DNA of 64,000 nucleotides from Diphasiastrum complanatum. Taxonomy: Eukaryota > Streptophyta > Lycopodiopsida > Lycopodiales > Lycopodiaceae. The stretch is from the NCBI GenBank assembly GCA_029204225.1, contig CM055108.1:25799803-25863802 (forward strand), read 5' to 3'. Made by a program: the position numbers and the translations under genes. The notes under the pieces were generated by a model. The model saw only the letters and a program-made list of their open reading frames with translations, was not told the origin of the DNA and did no database searches. Below are positions 33,100 through 43,959 of the stretch, piece by piece (the stretch's first letter is position 1; every line of letters begins with the position of its first letter).

Positions 33100-35185
33100 A
33101 GCGAAGGACGACTTTCTAAGTTATTACAAACTCACATTTTTTGAGATCTAAACATTTTTACATACATTTTTTCTAATCTATTTGCAATTGAAAAATCCTT
33201 AACACCACCTAATATTTGGGCTTCAAAATGATTAAAAAAACTATTGCAAGTCTTGTCATAGACCATCCCTTTCGGTGGCCTATGAGCATGTTGTTGCACG
33301 CGTCTGTCAAAATTTGTTGTTTAGCCGATATAAACTAGCTTGCCTATTCGGGATGCTATTTTGTAGATTGTGAAGAACTTGTCCGTGGTCATTTCGGTGG
33401 TGGCATCAGATCCTACAAAGAATGTTGAAAATTAATGTTTATTTTTTTATAATGGAACAATATCTATTTTGAGCGAAAAAATAGCGTTAATTTGACATAC
33501 CTCTTTGTTGGAAGAAGCTCATTGTGATATCGGTTGTGGAGGTTCCAGAATCATCACATGTTTGTTAGTTCAAAATTTGTATATAGATTTGTGTAAAATA
33601 TGCATTGTAGGCAAAGTTTACATTACAATGATTAAGAAAACTGAACCTGATGTGTATCACTTGTTCTCCCCAAGTCCATGTTGATAGCATTCAATTCTGC
33701 TCAAGACATAGTTTTCCATTCTGAGTATAGGTTACATATTGCATAACATCCTTTGTCAAGGTGCCCTTCGAAATGTTGTATCGCCGACCTATTCGTCTTG
33801 ATCGAATTTGGGATCGAAATGGAAAACATTTAATTAAAGTGTTTCAAAAACCTGAAAAATGAACATAAGTTATAAAAATGATATGATTTTCATATGTTGT
33901 AAACAATTACAAAGAATATAATACAAAGTAAATTAAGAAAAATAGATAATGATTATTTACCTTCCTTCTATAGGATCTCCATGATGTTCGTGGACATACG
34001 CTTCTCTTGCACATTTATGTGTTGTGATAAACATGCTCATAGCCTAGCTATTTTGAAACCCATCTTTGTATTGTTCTGGTTTCATTTCGCAAGCATTTAA
34101 GAGGAACAGTTGGAACAGTTGTCGGTTGTCGTGTTAGGAAATGCACAATTCCTTAATATTTATCAGATGTCGACGCTTGTAGTTTTTGAGTCTCTTCTTT
34201 TAGCTTTCAGAAAAGCTTTTGGAAATTTTTATTATGAAAGTTATTATTAAAATTAAATCTCCAATTTTGAACTGTTAAAAACACTATATGTTTAGATATT
34301 TTATTTGATTATAGAAGTCTGATTTATGATATTCATGACAATGTACCTTTTCGGCTTCTGAAAGTTCCTGTAATTCCATATCGAATGCTTGCTTTCAATT
34401 AGAATTCAAAAATTAGAAATGAAATAGTTCAGATATGATATTTCAAAAACAATGAATAAAAAAATAATATAGTAGAAGGATTGAGATCTAGTTATAGTCC
34501 TAGCAGCTTGTGTTTTGAACTTTTCCATATGCGCATATCTTAGTCATCCATTTATGTCAATGGTTAAGATGCATCTTAATCTAGTTATTATAATCAATCA
34601 AGTCGTAAATTAAATAAATGAATGTTATTCATGGAAAATTTTTGCTTCATAACTTGTTCAATTTCACACAAGCGAGACATTAATTGGCCCTCTCAAATAG
34701 AAAATATTTTTTGTTTTGGCAAACTCTTTGTACATCAAAAATATTTCTAATTTTGTAAAATTATCCGGCAAGTGAAAATATAAGAAATTAGGCAATTTCT
34801 CTCCATGCACATCTATGAAATACTTTAGTCAAGCAGTTGCATTTAAAGCATCTAAAGAAATAGTTCGACCCTGTAAGGATCCCCGTAATGTTGGGTCTTT
34901 TTGAAGTCATGCATGCATTCGTTGAAGCCATGAGTTTTCGATTACGTGAACTGCTTTGTAAGTTTTGCGACAAACCTCCAAAGCATTTAAAAAATACAAA
35001 AAGGAGTTTTTGTCCGGCCTCACTGTTGCGCACAAATAGTAATTCTCTCATCCTTACTTTGTAAAAAGAAGTTTGATCTTAATTCTTCAATTTCTCTAAT
35101 ACTCAATTTTTGCAAACAACAGGATGAGCAGCAAATAATATTCTGTACCTTTCGAATCTCAGATTTTGTAATCAACTGTTTTTGT
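33100..35185 (-). pseudogene. Decayed multi-exon transposase-like gene
   Basis: On the minus strand, coding-like segments can be joined at plausible GT-AG sites. About 35170-34640 gives CCSSCCLQKLSIREIEELR, LEVCRKTYKAVHVIENSWLQ, DALNATA with a stop, LKYFIDVHGEKLPNF and HLPDNFTKLEIFLMYKEFA. About 34580-34340 gives YAHMEKFKTQAARTITR and ELQELSEAEK. About 34040-33961 gives CAREAYVHEHHGDPIEGR. About 33820-33662 gives RSAIQHFEGHLDKGCYAICN. About 33545-33500 joins through TTTGTAG|GATCTG at 33418 to TTDKFFTIYKIASRIGKLVY. From memory, the Cys-rich start, the VCR(K)-x-F/Y...H.I motif, NAL...FI..HGE.LP, and LP...TK.xIF..Y pattern recur in a large uncharacterised family of eukaryotic transposon proteins. 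Stops and frameshifts make it dead. It is divergent from the methyltransferase gene, with almost no gap. Confidence 0.55.
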
Positions 35186-35492
35186 TCGTTAAATCAGGTG
35201 AAGAGCCTCTGAAAACATTGAGGATGATACTGTAGTTGTCCCTCATCCCAAAAAAAAAAAATTCACATAATATTTCTGAGTCCTCTCCCACTAGACCCAA
35301 GTCACGCCCAAAGACCATGGCTACACATCACCACAAGTCCATTCCATCAATTGAAAGCAAGAAAGTTGTGACTGAACCGTCGATGTCTTTACCTAGTGCC
35401 TCGATCCGCCCCTTACAAGATAGCTCTAAGCTTGCTAAATTAAGGGAAGAAATTCATAAAACAAAAAAATTAAAGAAACAACTTTGATTTTA

Positions 35493-35900
35493 GATATAAA
35501 TCAGTGTGATAGGCCACCTGTAGACCCAATAACATGAGATAGGCCAATAGAAGTAAGAGAACCAAATGAAACACATGTACATAACCTAAAAATAAAATTT
35601 AAAAATCATACACAGGCTATAGTTACGCCATTTGTTGTTTTGGTTGATCCCAACGAATGCAACGACGTTGCAAATTTTGATTTTTTTTTATTAGATTCAT
35701 ATTATTTTTTTGTTCTTGGCATACACAGTCTACAAGCCCGAAATCAGTGAGTGCAATTGCATTTGTTGGCCTGACAATGGAAGAAGCCAAATTATTGGCT
35801 TTGGACCATAATATTAATCAAGATTATCGGATGAAGATGACCGTCAAAGAATCCGGTTCTTTCACAAAGAATACACGAGAGTCTCCAAAGCAAGAGATGT
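35493..35900 (+). pseudogene. ParB-like domain of the methyltransferase gene
   Basis: After one frameshift the reading gives DINQCDRPPVDPIT, stop, DRPIEVREPNETHVHNLKIK, TPFVVLVDPNECNDV, YYFFVLGIHSLQA, and then in a shifted frame AFVGLTMEEAKLLALDHNIN. The order matches the ParB/sulfiredoxin-like fold found in front of phage and bacterial DNA methylases: an RP-x-DP/VREP start, a 'V-L-G-G-x-H-x-x-x-A' box, then 'GLT-x-EEA-x-x-LA-x-x-HN' (family knowledge). Here the box reads VLGIHSLQA. This is the main reason for calling the gene prokaryote-derived. Confidence 0.65.
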
Positions 35901-36587
35901 GAATCAACTAGACCTGAAAGCACTCTGTGCTTAAGAGACAGGCCTATCGGTTGATTCAAAAAATCCTACGCAGAGCCTTACAAAATATGACAATTGTTTT
36001 CAACTTGCTTTTCGTAGTGGCCAGGTAATTTTTCTTGTTATGCTTGTCATGGAATGCTCTAGTCATAATATATGTTACAATCCTTTTAAATTGTTTTTAT
36101 CAGACTAAATTTTAATACTTCCTAAATTCCTTAGCAATTATTTTTTTGATTTTAGGTGTGGGCCCTTGTTGATAAAATTTTTGACAAATGAATTTTCAAA
36201 TAAAAGGCCAACCTACTCAGGGTGCCTCAAAGTCAAAAAAGAAAGTTGTTAGAACTCAAACTCTAAAGCCAATTCTAAAGTTGCCGATGGTCAACTCTCT
36301 TTGACATAAATGGAAATAGAATTTCAAAGGTAATAGTCATAATTTAAATATTTGTTTACATGTTACTTTTTGTAATAAAGTGATTTCATGATTTTGTTGG
36401 ATTTTTAACAATTATACTTTTAAAATGCAGGCATAAATTATTTATGAAAGTTCAAGAAGCCCTTGTGACAGGGTTAAATTGTCAAGATTTCAAAGAGTGC
36501 TAGAGGCTTTATCCTCAGAGCAGTCGAAATGAATCTTTGACTCCATTTTTTATTTTGTTTAGAGACATAGTATTTATTTCACCCATG

Positions 36588-36735
36588 CTTAGCATAGGTG
36601 CTTATTAATTGTTTCTTTTTTATATTTTATGTCTCCTATGCTAAGCATAGTTTTTTCTTTATTTAATTATTTCTTTTTTATACTTTAAGTCTCCTATTCT
36701 ATTTTATATTTTATGTCTCTCATGCTAAGCATAGC
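36588..36735. repeat. Repeated ATGCT-A-AGCAT palindromes in an intron of the methyltransferase gene
   Basis: CATGCTTAGCATAGG at 36588, then CCTATGCTAAGCATAG at 36632 and CATGCTAAGCATAG at 36721, with TTTTATATTTTATGTCTC spacers. The first is the inverse of the others. Confidence 0.6.
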
Positions 36736-36979
36736 TTTTTCTTTTTCAGTCTCTCGAATATAAGAAAAACAAAGTCCTTCCAGAGCAATTCAAGAGACAT
36801 ATTCTGAAGGCAAAAGCAAAAATAATGGACAGAGAGAGATTAGCACGGGGGGAGGTGAGACCATTGCGGAGGAAGATCCATTAGAGACCTACCTTCCCAA
36901 AAGTGTTGATGATCAACCATGCTTTTACTCAGTTGAGGAGGGCAATTGTAGAGAAATTTCAAAAATTTTAAAAAAAAGG

Positions 36980-37779
36980 CCTTATACACTCTGCATTGCC
37001 GATATATCATATGGCAAATGAAGAAATCACTAAATGACGATTCCTCCTTCAAATTCACTGAATAGTTTCATGCATGGCTTTCTCGAAGTCACAATTTCTT
37101 CAATTTGAAGAGTTGTTATTTTTCATTCTTCTTGGCAGTCAGCTTCAGTACAGAAAGCTCTATTAACTTTCTATAATGTGGGAATAAAAAATACTGTATG
37201 GTAAGTTTTTAAGTTCCTAAATTATTAATTTGTATTCTAATTCATAATTATATTTGAAATTTTTTAATTGAAAGTTAAATTTTTCTATTTATTTTACTTG
37301 TAATGTTCCATGTTAGGTACAAGCCCAATGTCAGGAACTCGGGAGGAGGACGACTTTGCAATGAAATAGAATACATAACCATCGGTTATTATTATTTGGA
37401 TGACAAACGCTCGATGCTTCATTACAACACTTCCGGACTTGTTTCAGTATCCAACCTTGACCAAGAAACTAAAGAATCCAATGACGAGTTCCGTGGCTTG
37501 TCCCTACCAAAAGCCACAACAATTAATTCATATTTTTTCTCACTCAGCTGAGTTTTGGATTTATTCAACGGTAGCGGCACTACAAACGCATGTGCTGTTC
37601 AGAAAGGCAGACATGTTGCTGCAGTAGATTTAGATTCTGATTTAGTTGATTTTGTAAAAATGAGAATGAAATCTCTTTCAGTTTTGCCAGATGAACTATC
37701 TGATGTGGGAAAGAGTTTAGATAGCGAGAACTCAATAATTCCCTTGTCCAAGGAACCTCAGCCTCCTGCTAGCGTATAA
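36980..37779 (+). pseudogene. Methyltransferase catalytic domain, motif IV to motif I order
   Basis: In order: RPYTLCIADISYG (motif IV, DPPY-like), SSFKFTE, VIFHSSWQSASVQKALLTFY, NTVWYKPNVRNSGGGRLCNE, IEYITIGYYYLDDKRSMLHY, and after an in-frame TGA (37549-37551) VLDLFNGSGTTNACAVQKGR and HVAAVDLDSDLVDF. Motif IV before, and motif I after, the target-recognition region is the permuted beta-class order. The Gly-rich SAM loop (F-N-G-S-G-T) is intact. The DPPY motif has become DISY, consistent with C-to-T decay of CCA to TCA. Confidence 0.75.
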
Positions 37780-37935
37780 GTAGGCGATATAGGAGAATTT
37801 GCTGATGTCTTGGTTCAAGATTATAATGTGGTTACGGTAGTCGAGGAAACTGTAGAAGAGGTGTCACTTGAAACTACAGTGGCTACTCAAGAAAAGGAAA
37901 AAGATGTAAATGACCTCGATGATTTTTGGGAATAA

Positions 37936-38730
37936 GAAATTCTCTTTTGTTTCAAAAAATAATTGCGTTTATATTTTTTGATGTATTGTGTTTTGAAATC
38001 TTTTTTATTGATTTAGTGTTCTTAAATTTGTTTTTTTAGGATTTAAAATCAAGAATTTGAAATATTTTCAAAAATTTAACATTGATACTCATTAGCAAAA
38101 CTAAAATTATAATGATTTGTCAAGTTTATATTATTTTATTTTTGGATGTGTTTTTATAATATTTTTTAAAAAAAAAAATATTGTTAGGAATTTAAAGAAA
38201 TGGAAAGATTTTTTTCAGGGTGATGTAAATATTTTCACAATTAATCTCGATTATTGTAAAGTAATTTCATTTGCGTTTATTTAATGTTTAAATATTCAAT
38301 GATCATAAATAGGTATAAGTAAAGATTTTTAAAAATTTAAAACTTTAAAAAATACGGATTAAATTCTTTATCATAATTTAAAAAATATTTTTTTGACACA
38401 AGAATTGTAATTTAAAAAACTTTTAAAATTCCAAAAAAAATATATATATAACTTTTGTTTTAAATAAACAAAAAATATTTTTTTAGTTATTCTAGTGGTT
38501 GTGTATCTAATGATTTTATTTTGAATAGTATTATTATTTCATATAAGCTAATTTTAAGTTATTTATGAAAATCTATTAACCAAACTTTTGTAACTTTCTT
38601 GCAAAATACAACATTTTTTTAACATTACAATATATTTATTTGAAGCATTTTAAATTTGAATACTTACAAAAAAAAATTGAAATTTTTTGAAAAAAATGGG
38701 TCTCCATGTCATTTCTCTTTTTCTTGGTCA
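37936..38730. other. Very AT-rich DNA, nothing recognised
   Basis: Almost entirely A/T runs. It may contain the right end of the methyltransferase-bearing element, but no terminal repeat was identified. Confidence 0.5.
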
Positions 38731-38734
38731 TCAT

Positions 38735-39100
38735 GTTTCATGCTTGTGGAATTCCATATTCCATCCCTACGAGTAGCATATAATCTTGAGCTAGATCATC
38801 GACAGATCTTGGCTAATAGATTATTTCACATAGAACAACTATGTGAGACACGACGAATCAACATCCATGCCCAACAAGTCCACAAACATCGACAAAAGCA
38901 TGGCATGATCGATCCTTAAAACTCAAAGACCTCCAGGTCAGAGATAAGGTCCTCTTATACCAAGCCAAAGCCTTTAAAGGAAAACTAAAATTTTCTGGCC
39001 AAGGACCTTATGTAATCCAAAAGATATTTGCTTCTGGTTACGTACAACTCCAAAATCTACAAGGCGATACTTTAGACATTGTGGTCAATGGAAGCAGACT
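38735..39100 (+). pseudogene. Ty3/gypsy integrase C-terminal fragment
   Basis: The reading LELDHRQILANRLFHIEQLC and INIHAQQVHKHRQKHGMIDP is followed, after one frameshift near 38915, by KDLQVRDKVLLYQAKAF, KGKLKFSGQGPYVIQKIF and DTLDIVVNGSRL. The DKVLLY...KLK-x-x-GPY...VNG-x-RLK pattern is the integrase C-terminal (GPF/Y-like) module. The catalytic core is missing. Confidence 0.75.
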
Positions 39101-39104
39101 CTGA

Positions 39105-39290
39105 AAGTACACACTTGGTTGCCTCAAGACAACACTAATGACATACTTAGAAGCATCCGTGTGCACTTGGAAATCCTTGGAATAATTGGGTGCTCGCAAA
39201 ATGGGGGCATTGGCTAGAGCATGTACATACCTCTCAAGCTGTGGTGTCAAATGCTACGACGTCAATATTGACGTGCCCTAAAACACGTAA
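39105..39290 (-). pseudogene. gypsy/pararetrovirus-type RNase H fragment, head-on with integrase fragment
   Basis: The minus strand reads ALANAPILRAPNYSKDFQVH, then TDASKYVISVVLRQ, the start of RNase H with its first catalytic Asp. It meets the plus-strand integrase fragment nose to nose at about 39100, so an inversion or nested insertion broke the locus. The fragment is too short to separate gypsy from a caulimovirus-type RNase H. Confidence 0.7.
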
Positions 39291-39479
39291 AACCAAACAG
39301 AATCTGCGTGGATCAAAATGTACTCCATTTATAATGTAGTTCTCCGAGTGTACCTATGGCTGTCGAGACCGTTTGTTAGCTTCAAGTGTAGAGGTTGGCT
39401 CTTTTGAAGTTGGGGTTGGCTCTTCTGGAGTCTAGGTAATGCGTCTAAGAATGGCAGTTAAATCATCATCAGTAGGAGC

Positions 39480-40015
39480 TGGTAGGGGAGGCTGACGAGG
39501 TATCACTAACTCAGTATATCAGATGGTTGTTAGGCCTACACATACTCAGTTTAGATTTGTTGCTAGCTCATACATGCTTAAAGTACTTTTATCTACTTTA
39601 TGTCTGACTTGAAACAACCGATCATTTGGAATGAGAAAACGCTGAACTTAAGGGCTACAAAAGTAGTAATAAGTTTTCCCTTGTCATACTAATTGACAGA
39701 AGTCTCCTGGTAGGGGAAAGTCACTTAGTGCCATACTTGTCATGGGAATTCTATCGAGGTTAATGCTTGCTCAATGGGTTGCAAATGTAAGGTCCGTGTG
39801 GTCACTAATATCCATTGCTGATTTACTTTGATGTATAGTGTGGCCCTTACCTGAAATCTGTCATTATCAACTTTAAGTGCTAAGTCTCCAGTTCGAAGGC
39901 CACGTACCGTATTATCGAGTCCTATGATGGTCATGTAGAGTCCGGTGAAGCGAAGTATAGGACAATATTGTCGTGGTCGGCGCTCATCTACCATGCCCTT
40001 GATGTTTAGGTCCTT
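39480..40015 (-). pseudogene. Unrecognised polyprotein-like remnant
   Basis: The minus strand keeps an 85-codon open frame (39994-39740) reading RPRQYCPILRFTGLYMTIIG, then VRATLYIKVNQQWILVTT. It continues after a break with DFPLPGDFCQLV, KTYYYFCSP, LIPNDRLFQVRHKVDKSTLS and a Pro/Thr-rich tail. It looks like decayed coding sequence, probably of a retroelement or pararetrovirus-like polyprotein given its neighbours. I cannot name the family. Confidence 0.35.
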
Positions 40016-41428
40016 TATCTCGTTACGTTGTGGTACTGTTCTAGTGGCAAAGACTCTCTCTTAGCTTGGGTGGCTATTTTGCGGTTCTCAACAACTCTAG
40101 ATGGTGTGGATCTTGTTCTAATCCAGTCTCATATCTATTATAGATTTTATTGAGCTTTTAGAACATTCCACTCTCTCCAATTCATTCCTCTCTACAACCA
40201 ATAATTCTCTTAATGATATCACCTAATCCCTAATGTTGAATACTCACATATTGCTATATACTTATAGAGTAGGTGTAGTTTAAATCATAACTCATCACTC
40301 TTGGTCCTTCATTTCCCGAAGATGGTTTTAGGTATTCCTTTCATCTGTGGAGTTCACATATCGTGACTACAAAGGTCAACATCCCTTTCATAGTTTGTGT
40401 TCATAAGGTATCGTCTCGAGACAACTAATGGTAGCTTTTGTTGTCATGACACTCATTGATGGTTATCCAAACTCATGTCTCTTTTGGGATTCAATCACAA
40501 CACACAAGATTGATATTTCAAGCATGATTTTCCTAAGGTACGTTTTTAGAAATGTTGATGTGCGAGGCTCTTAGGATGGTATTACATGCTATAGATGACT
40601 CCCCGATGGTTGGCATACAAACATTCCCATGTTATTATGGCATGATTTTTTTGTATGCTTGAGGAAAATACTTTTCTCACCGTGTGTCCCAAACACTATT
40701 AGCCCCTTTCAAGTAAACCCATAAAAACATCCCTCCGATCAACATTCATTACTACAAGTATAGGTGATGATGATCATTCCACCGTTTTATCTCTATTTCT
40801 CAAAGTCTTCCATTTTTAAGAGTTCGGACTAAGGAAGTTTGGTATTCTTGGTTGGGACAGTGGTGTATCTTGTTTTTTGAAGATTTTCATTTTTTTGTTT
40901 TTCGGTTTTTTTTTTGTTTTTCCAAATGGTTTTACGTGGGCTAATGTGCTCGTGCTAGTGCGTGGACCCGGGTTCCAGGGGCCCGTGAGTCCTATAGTGC
41001 CACACTAAGGATCATGTTTTAAATGAGGGAAAAAAAAATGATTTAACGTTAATTCCTAAGCCCAAGAGGATATTCTGTCTCTTTGGGTCTCAATTAGCCC
41101 TCCCTCTATATTCCAAGAGGTAGGGTGGTCAACATCATCAAAAACATCTCATAAGAAAATGCTTTCATTAAGGCAGCCAAACTTGACAATCAACTTCTTA
41201 TTCAAAATAATTGCATAACCATTCGTGTTCAAGGCATTACCACATCACTAATAATCGGAAAGGTTTACATACATTCAACATGCCAATCTTTTCGAAGCTA
41301 TTTCAGACAACAAGAGACGACTCAGTGCTGATCACTCATACTGACTCAACACTAGCAGATTCGTATTTGCATGACTTTTTAATAGCTCCATATTCAAACT
41401 CTAAGTATTATGAGAAAAGTATTCATAC
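40016..41428. other. Intergenic DNA, no gene seen
   Basis: No coding homology was recognised. A T-rich stretch lies at 40.86-40.92 kb. Confidence 0.5.
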
Positions 41429-42200
41429 TTAACCATTCGTAATCATGATTACAATGTATTGAAATAGAATGACCCAAGATGTGAAAGAAGCCATACCTTC
41501 GGAACTAGTTCCCAGGTCACGCTCACTGGGGAGGGAGGCTCGCTCAGATTTTGGCCTGCTAATGACTTCAAATGACCCACCTTCTGATGGACATTTGTAA
41601 CATCCACTTTTTACCAATAGCTTGATCCTTCCCAAGTGGTAGCTTGCTGATGTTCTTGGATCCCAGAACCAAACGTGCCTCTCCTTCGTTCTCTTCACAA
41701 GAGGAGGAAGAGGGTAAACCCTACGGCCGTGCCCTGCTAGTTGATTCACACCTGAGGGTGATCCACGGGCTTCTACGCTTCAGATGATAGGATATTGTAG
41801 GAGGTCTACCCGCGACTCAGAGTTGTGGAGATGTGCTAGCTCAACAGCCCATTGTGCACTTTGCTCAGAGAAAATGTAAGATGTTTATATGGGTGCCAAC
41901 GTATTCAGACTTCTGAACACACATTTTAGAGGATGCATTGAATACATTAGCATGCTGAGAGTGATCGAGTAGGTCTACAACAGTTCCACGCATCCCTACA
42001 TTCTGATTGTAATCTGGAGGTCAACGGATGCCGATAAAGAAGTTGTTTTTTGGTGCGGCAGAGTCCACATTTAGCTCTTGCTTCTTCATAAGCCTTTTAC
42101 TTGCTGTGGATCGGACCTTTAGCGTGGAATGGAGGCTACACGACAGTGCTTTGGCAACCGGATATGTGGAGTGTCATTCTCACTTTCATCTGTGGTAACA
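41429..42200 (-). pseudogene. Unrecognised coding-like remnant
   Basis: The minus strand has a 106-codon open frame (41749-41429) starting GHGRRVYPLPPLVKRTKERH and containing a CYKCPSEGG segment. Upstream frames read VRSTASKRLMKKQELNVDSA, then APKNNFFIGIR, then GMRGTVVDLLDHSQHANVF. The composition is protein-like but there is no family I recognise. It may belong with the remnant at 39.5-40.0 kb. Confidence 0.3.
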
Positions 42201-43780
42201 GTATAAGAGGTGGAGAGTGGGCACACTACCTATCTTACTTCATAATTTGTGGTTGCTTGCTTCATCCATGTAACTGATTGTCGTTGGCCATTTGTTGATG
42301 GGTATTGCTCAGTTGTTTGGCTTTTGGTAATGCTCGCTTGCTTCTCACTATTACATAGAATTTAACAAAGGACCTTCACATATTGAACTACAGTCATATC
42401 TACCAAATGCAACACATACACACATCATAACCTTTGAATTGCCCATTATAATCCATTTTTCTTTGGTTAGCAATAAGGGATGGTTAGATCACTTTTTCCA
42501 TGTGCCAATTAGAAGGGCACTTTGTCTATTCTCATACCTACATGTAAATTGATTCTTTGCTCTCTTAATGGTCCAAATACCCATACTCTCTTTTATTGGC
42601 CTCCTCATTCATCTTGGCATTAAGAATGACTTTTTGTTTTCCCATGTGGCTATTAGGAGGCCTCATGGCTAAATTCTTTAGCCCTTGGTCCATTGCCCAC
42701 TTGGTCATGAAGTCATGCTCCTTCTTTTTCTCTTTTCTCTTTCTTTAACATTGGTCCTCTTTTTTGATGCTACACTTTGTAGCCTCCTTTAACCATAGCC
42801 ATTGGTTTGTTGACTTGTAATTCCGCAATTTTGGTAATTGAGCCCCCACTTCCCACTGAGCAGCAACCTAAAAACACAGTACTTCGGGTTTTTATATTAG
42901 TATCGAAAATCATAGTACATTGCAAAATTTTGGCGTAGTAGCCGAACTATACTATAGGCCAATTTTTTAAGGCCATCAAAAATTTTAAAGGCCAAAATTT
43001 CTCCTGTCACATTACGGATGGGTTGGGGCCTATTTCTACATGGACCGGCATTTTTTTTCGGTCTTACAAAAAGTGTGTCTATGTCACATATTTCTGATGG
43101 TTCGCGATTTCCAGCCATTTGACATCGAAATTTTGAGATTTTACATGCCGATTTCTATACTATAGCAAAATTAAGCTCCAAAATTAGCCCGATTTTTGGT
43201 GTCAAAAATTCGGCTAACACATCTGTAGGGACGGTTTGAAAAATTTGTCATTTCTTCTCATCTATTACTGAACTTCAATACACTTCATTGATATGAGATG
43301 GATTACCAACTATTGCCTGCATACCTTGGTTTAACATGTCTCTTTTTTTTAAAAGATGAAATGGTCGTGGGATTGGAAACTTTTTAATACTTACCTGTGC
43401 AAATGCCTCCTTTATTATCTTAAACATTGTTGCATATGCTTCTCTACTGATTTTTCATTTTGGTATTATTTAACATGGATTTCATAGATTTAGAAGTCAA
43501 AATAGAACCTAGTGAGTTTCCAATGGAAATCTCATCGGCCAAATGGTCTTCAGCAACCGATCTGCATTGCAAACATACTGTTCATAAAATTGTCAGTAGA
43601 TATTAGGACAATAATAGTATTCATAGCAGAGAAAGTTGAAATTAATAAATAACAAAGCTAGTGATTATGATTGAATCTAAAAGTTCAAGCAATATTAAAC
43701 CAAATGAGCTATAACTTACTTGAAAGCACAGATTCATCTTTTTCGATAATCTCCTCTGGATGAAGATCACATATATCCTT
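42201..43780. other. Intergenic DNA, no gene seen
   Basis: AT-rich. Around 42.9-43.2 kb CTATACTATAG occurs twice and GGCCAAAATT words recur, which may be a small repeat, but nothing is proven. Confidence 0.45.
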
Positions 43781-43959
43781 GGTTACCAATCTTTTTCTCT
43801 TGTTGTTTTGACCTTTTTATTGAGCACATCCATATCTTTAACTAGAGACAAATATGATATATGCATGGATTGAAATACAGTTTTCATCTCATCATTACTA
43901 GTTGTAAAATGACACAAAGAAGATTTCAATGTTTGGATTTCCTCAAAGTTGCAGGAGTT

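Larger units (their letters stand above)
35198..37935 (+). pseudogene. Decayed gene joining a ParB-like domain to a DNA amino-methyltransferase
   Basis: A multi-exon plus-strand gene with exons about 35198-36024, 36156-36329, 36431-36530, 36750-37200 and 37317-37935, with GT and AG at most borders. The N-terminus is a Lys/Ser/Pro-rich linker. A ParB-like domain follows (35493-35900). The C-terminus is an exocyclic-amino methyltransferase with motif IV (DISYG, 37001-37015), the VWYKPN block formed only after splicing 37200|37317, and motif I DLFNGSGTT (37558-37584). Such enzymes transfer methyl from S-adenosylmethionine to N6 of adenine or N4 of cytosine in DNA. ParB-methyltransferase fusions are known from bacteria and phages; I know of none among plant housekeeping genes. 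A frameshift in an A-run (about 35465), several in-frame TGA codons and the altered motif IV show it is inactive. Confidence 0.72.

Noticed and set aside
35236-35487. Independent small basic protein
   Set aside because: It reads better as the linker of the ParB-methyltransferase gene, because homology continues after one frameshift in an A-run.
36840-37058. Minus-strand 72-codon frame
   Set aside because: It is opposite the exon with motif IV of the methyltransferase and has no motif of its own.
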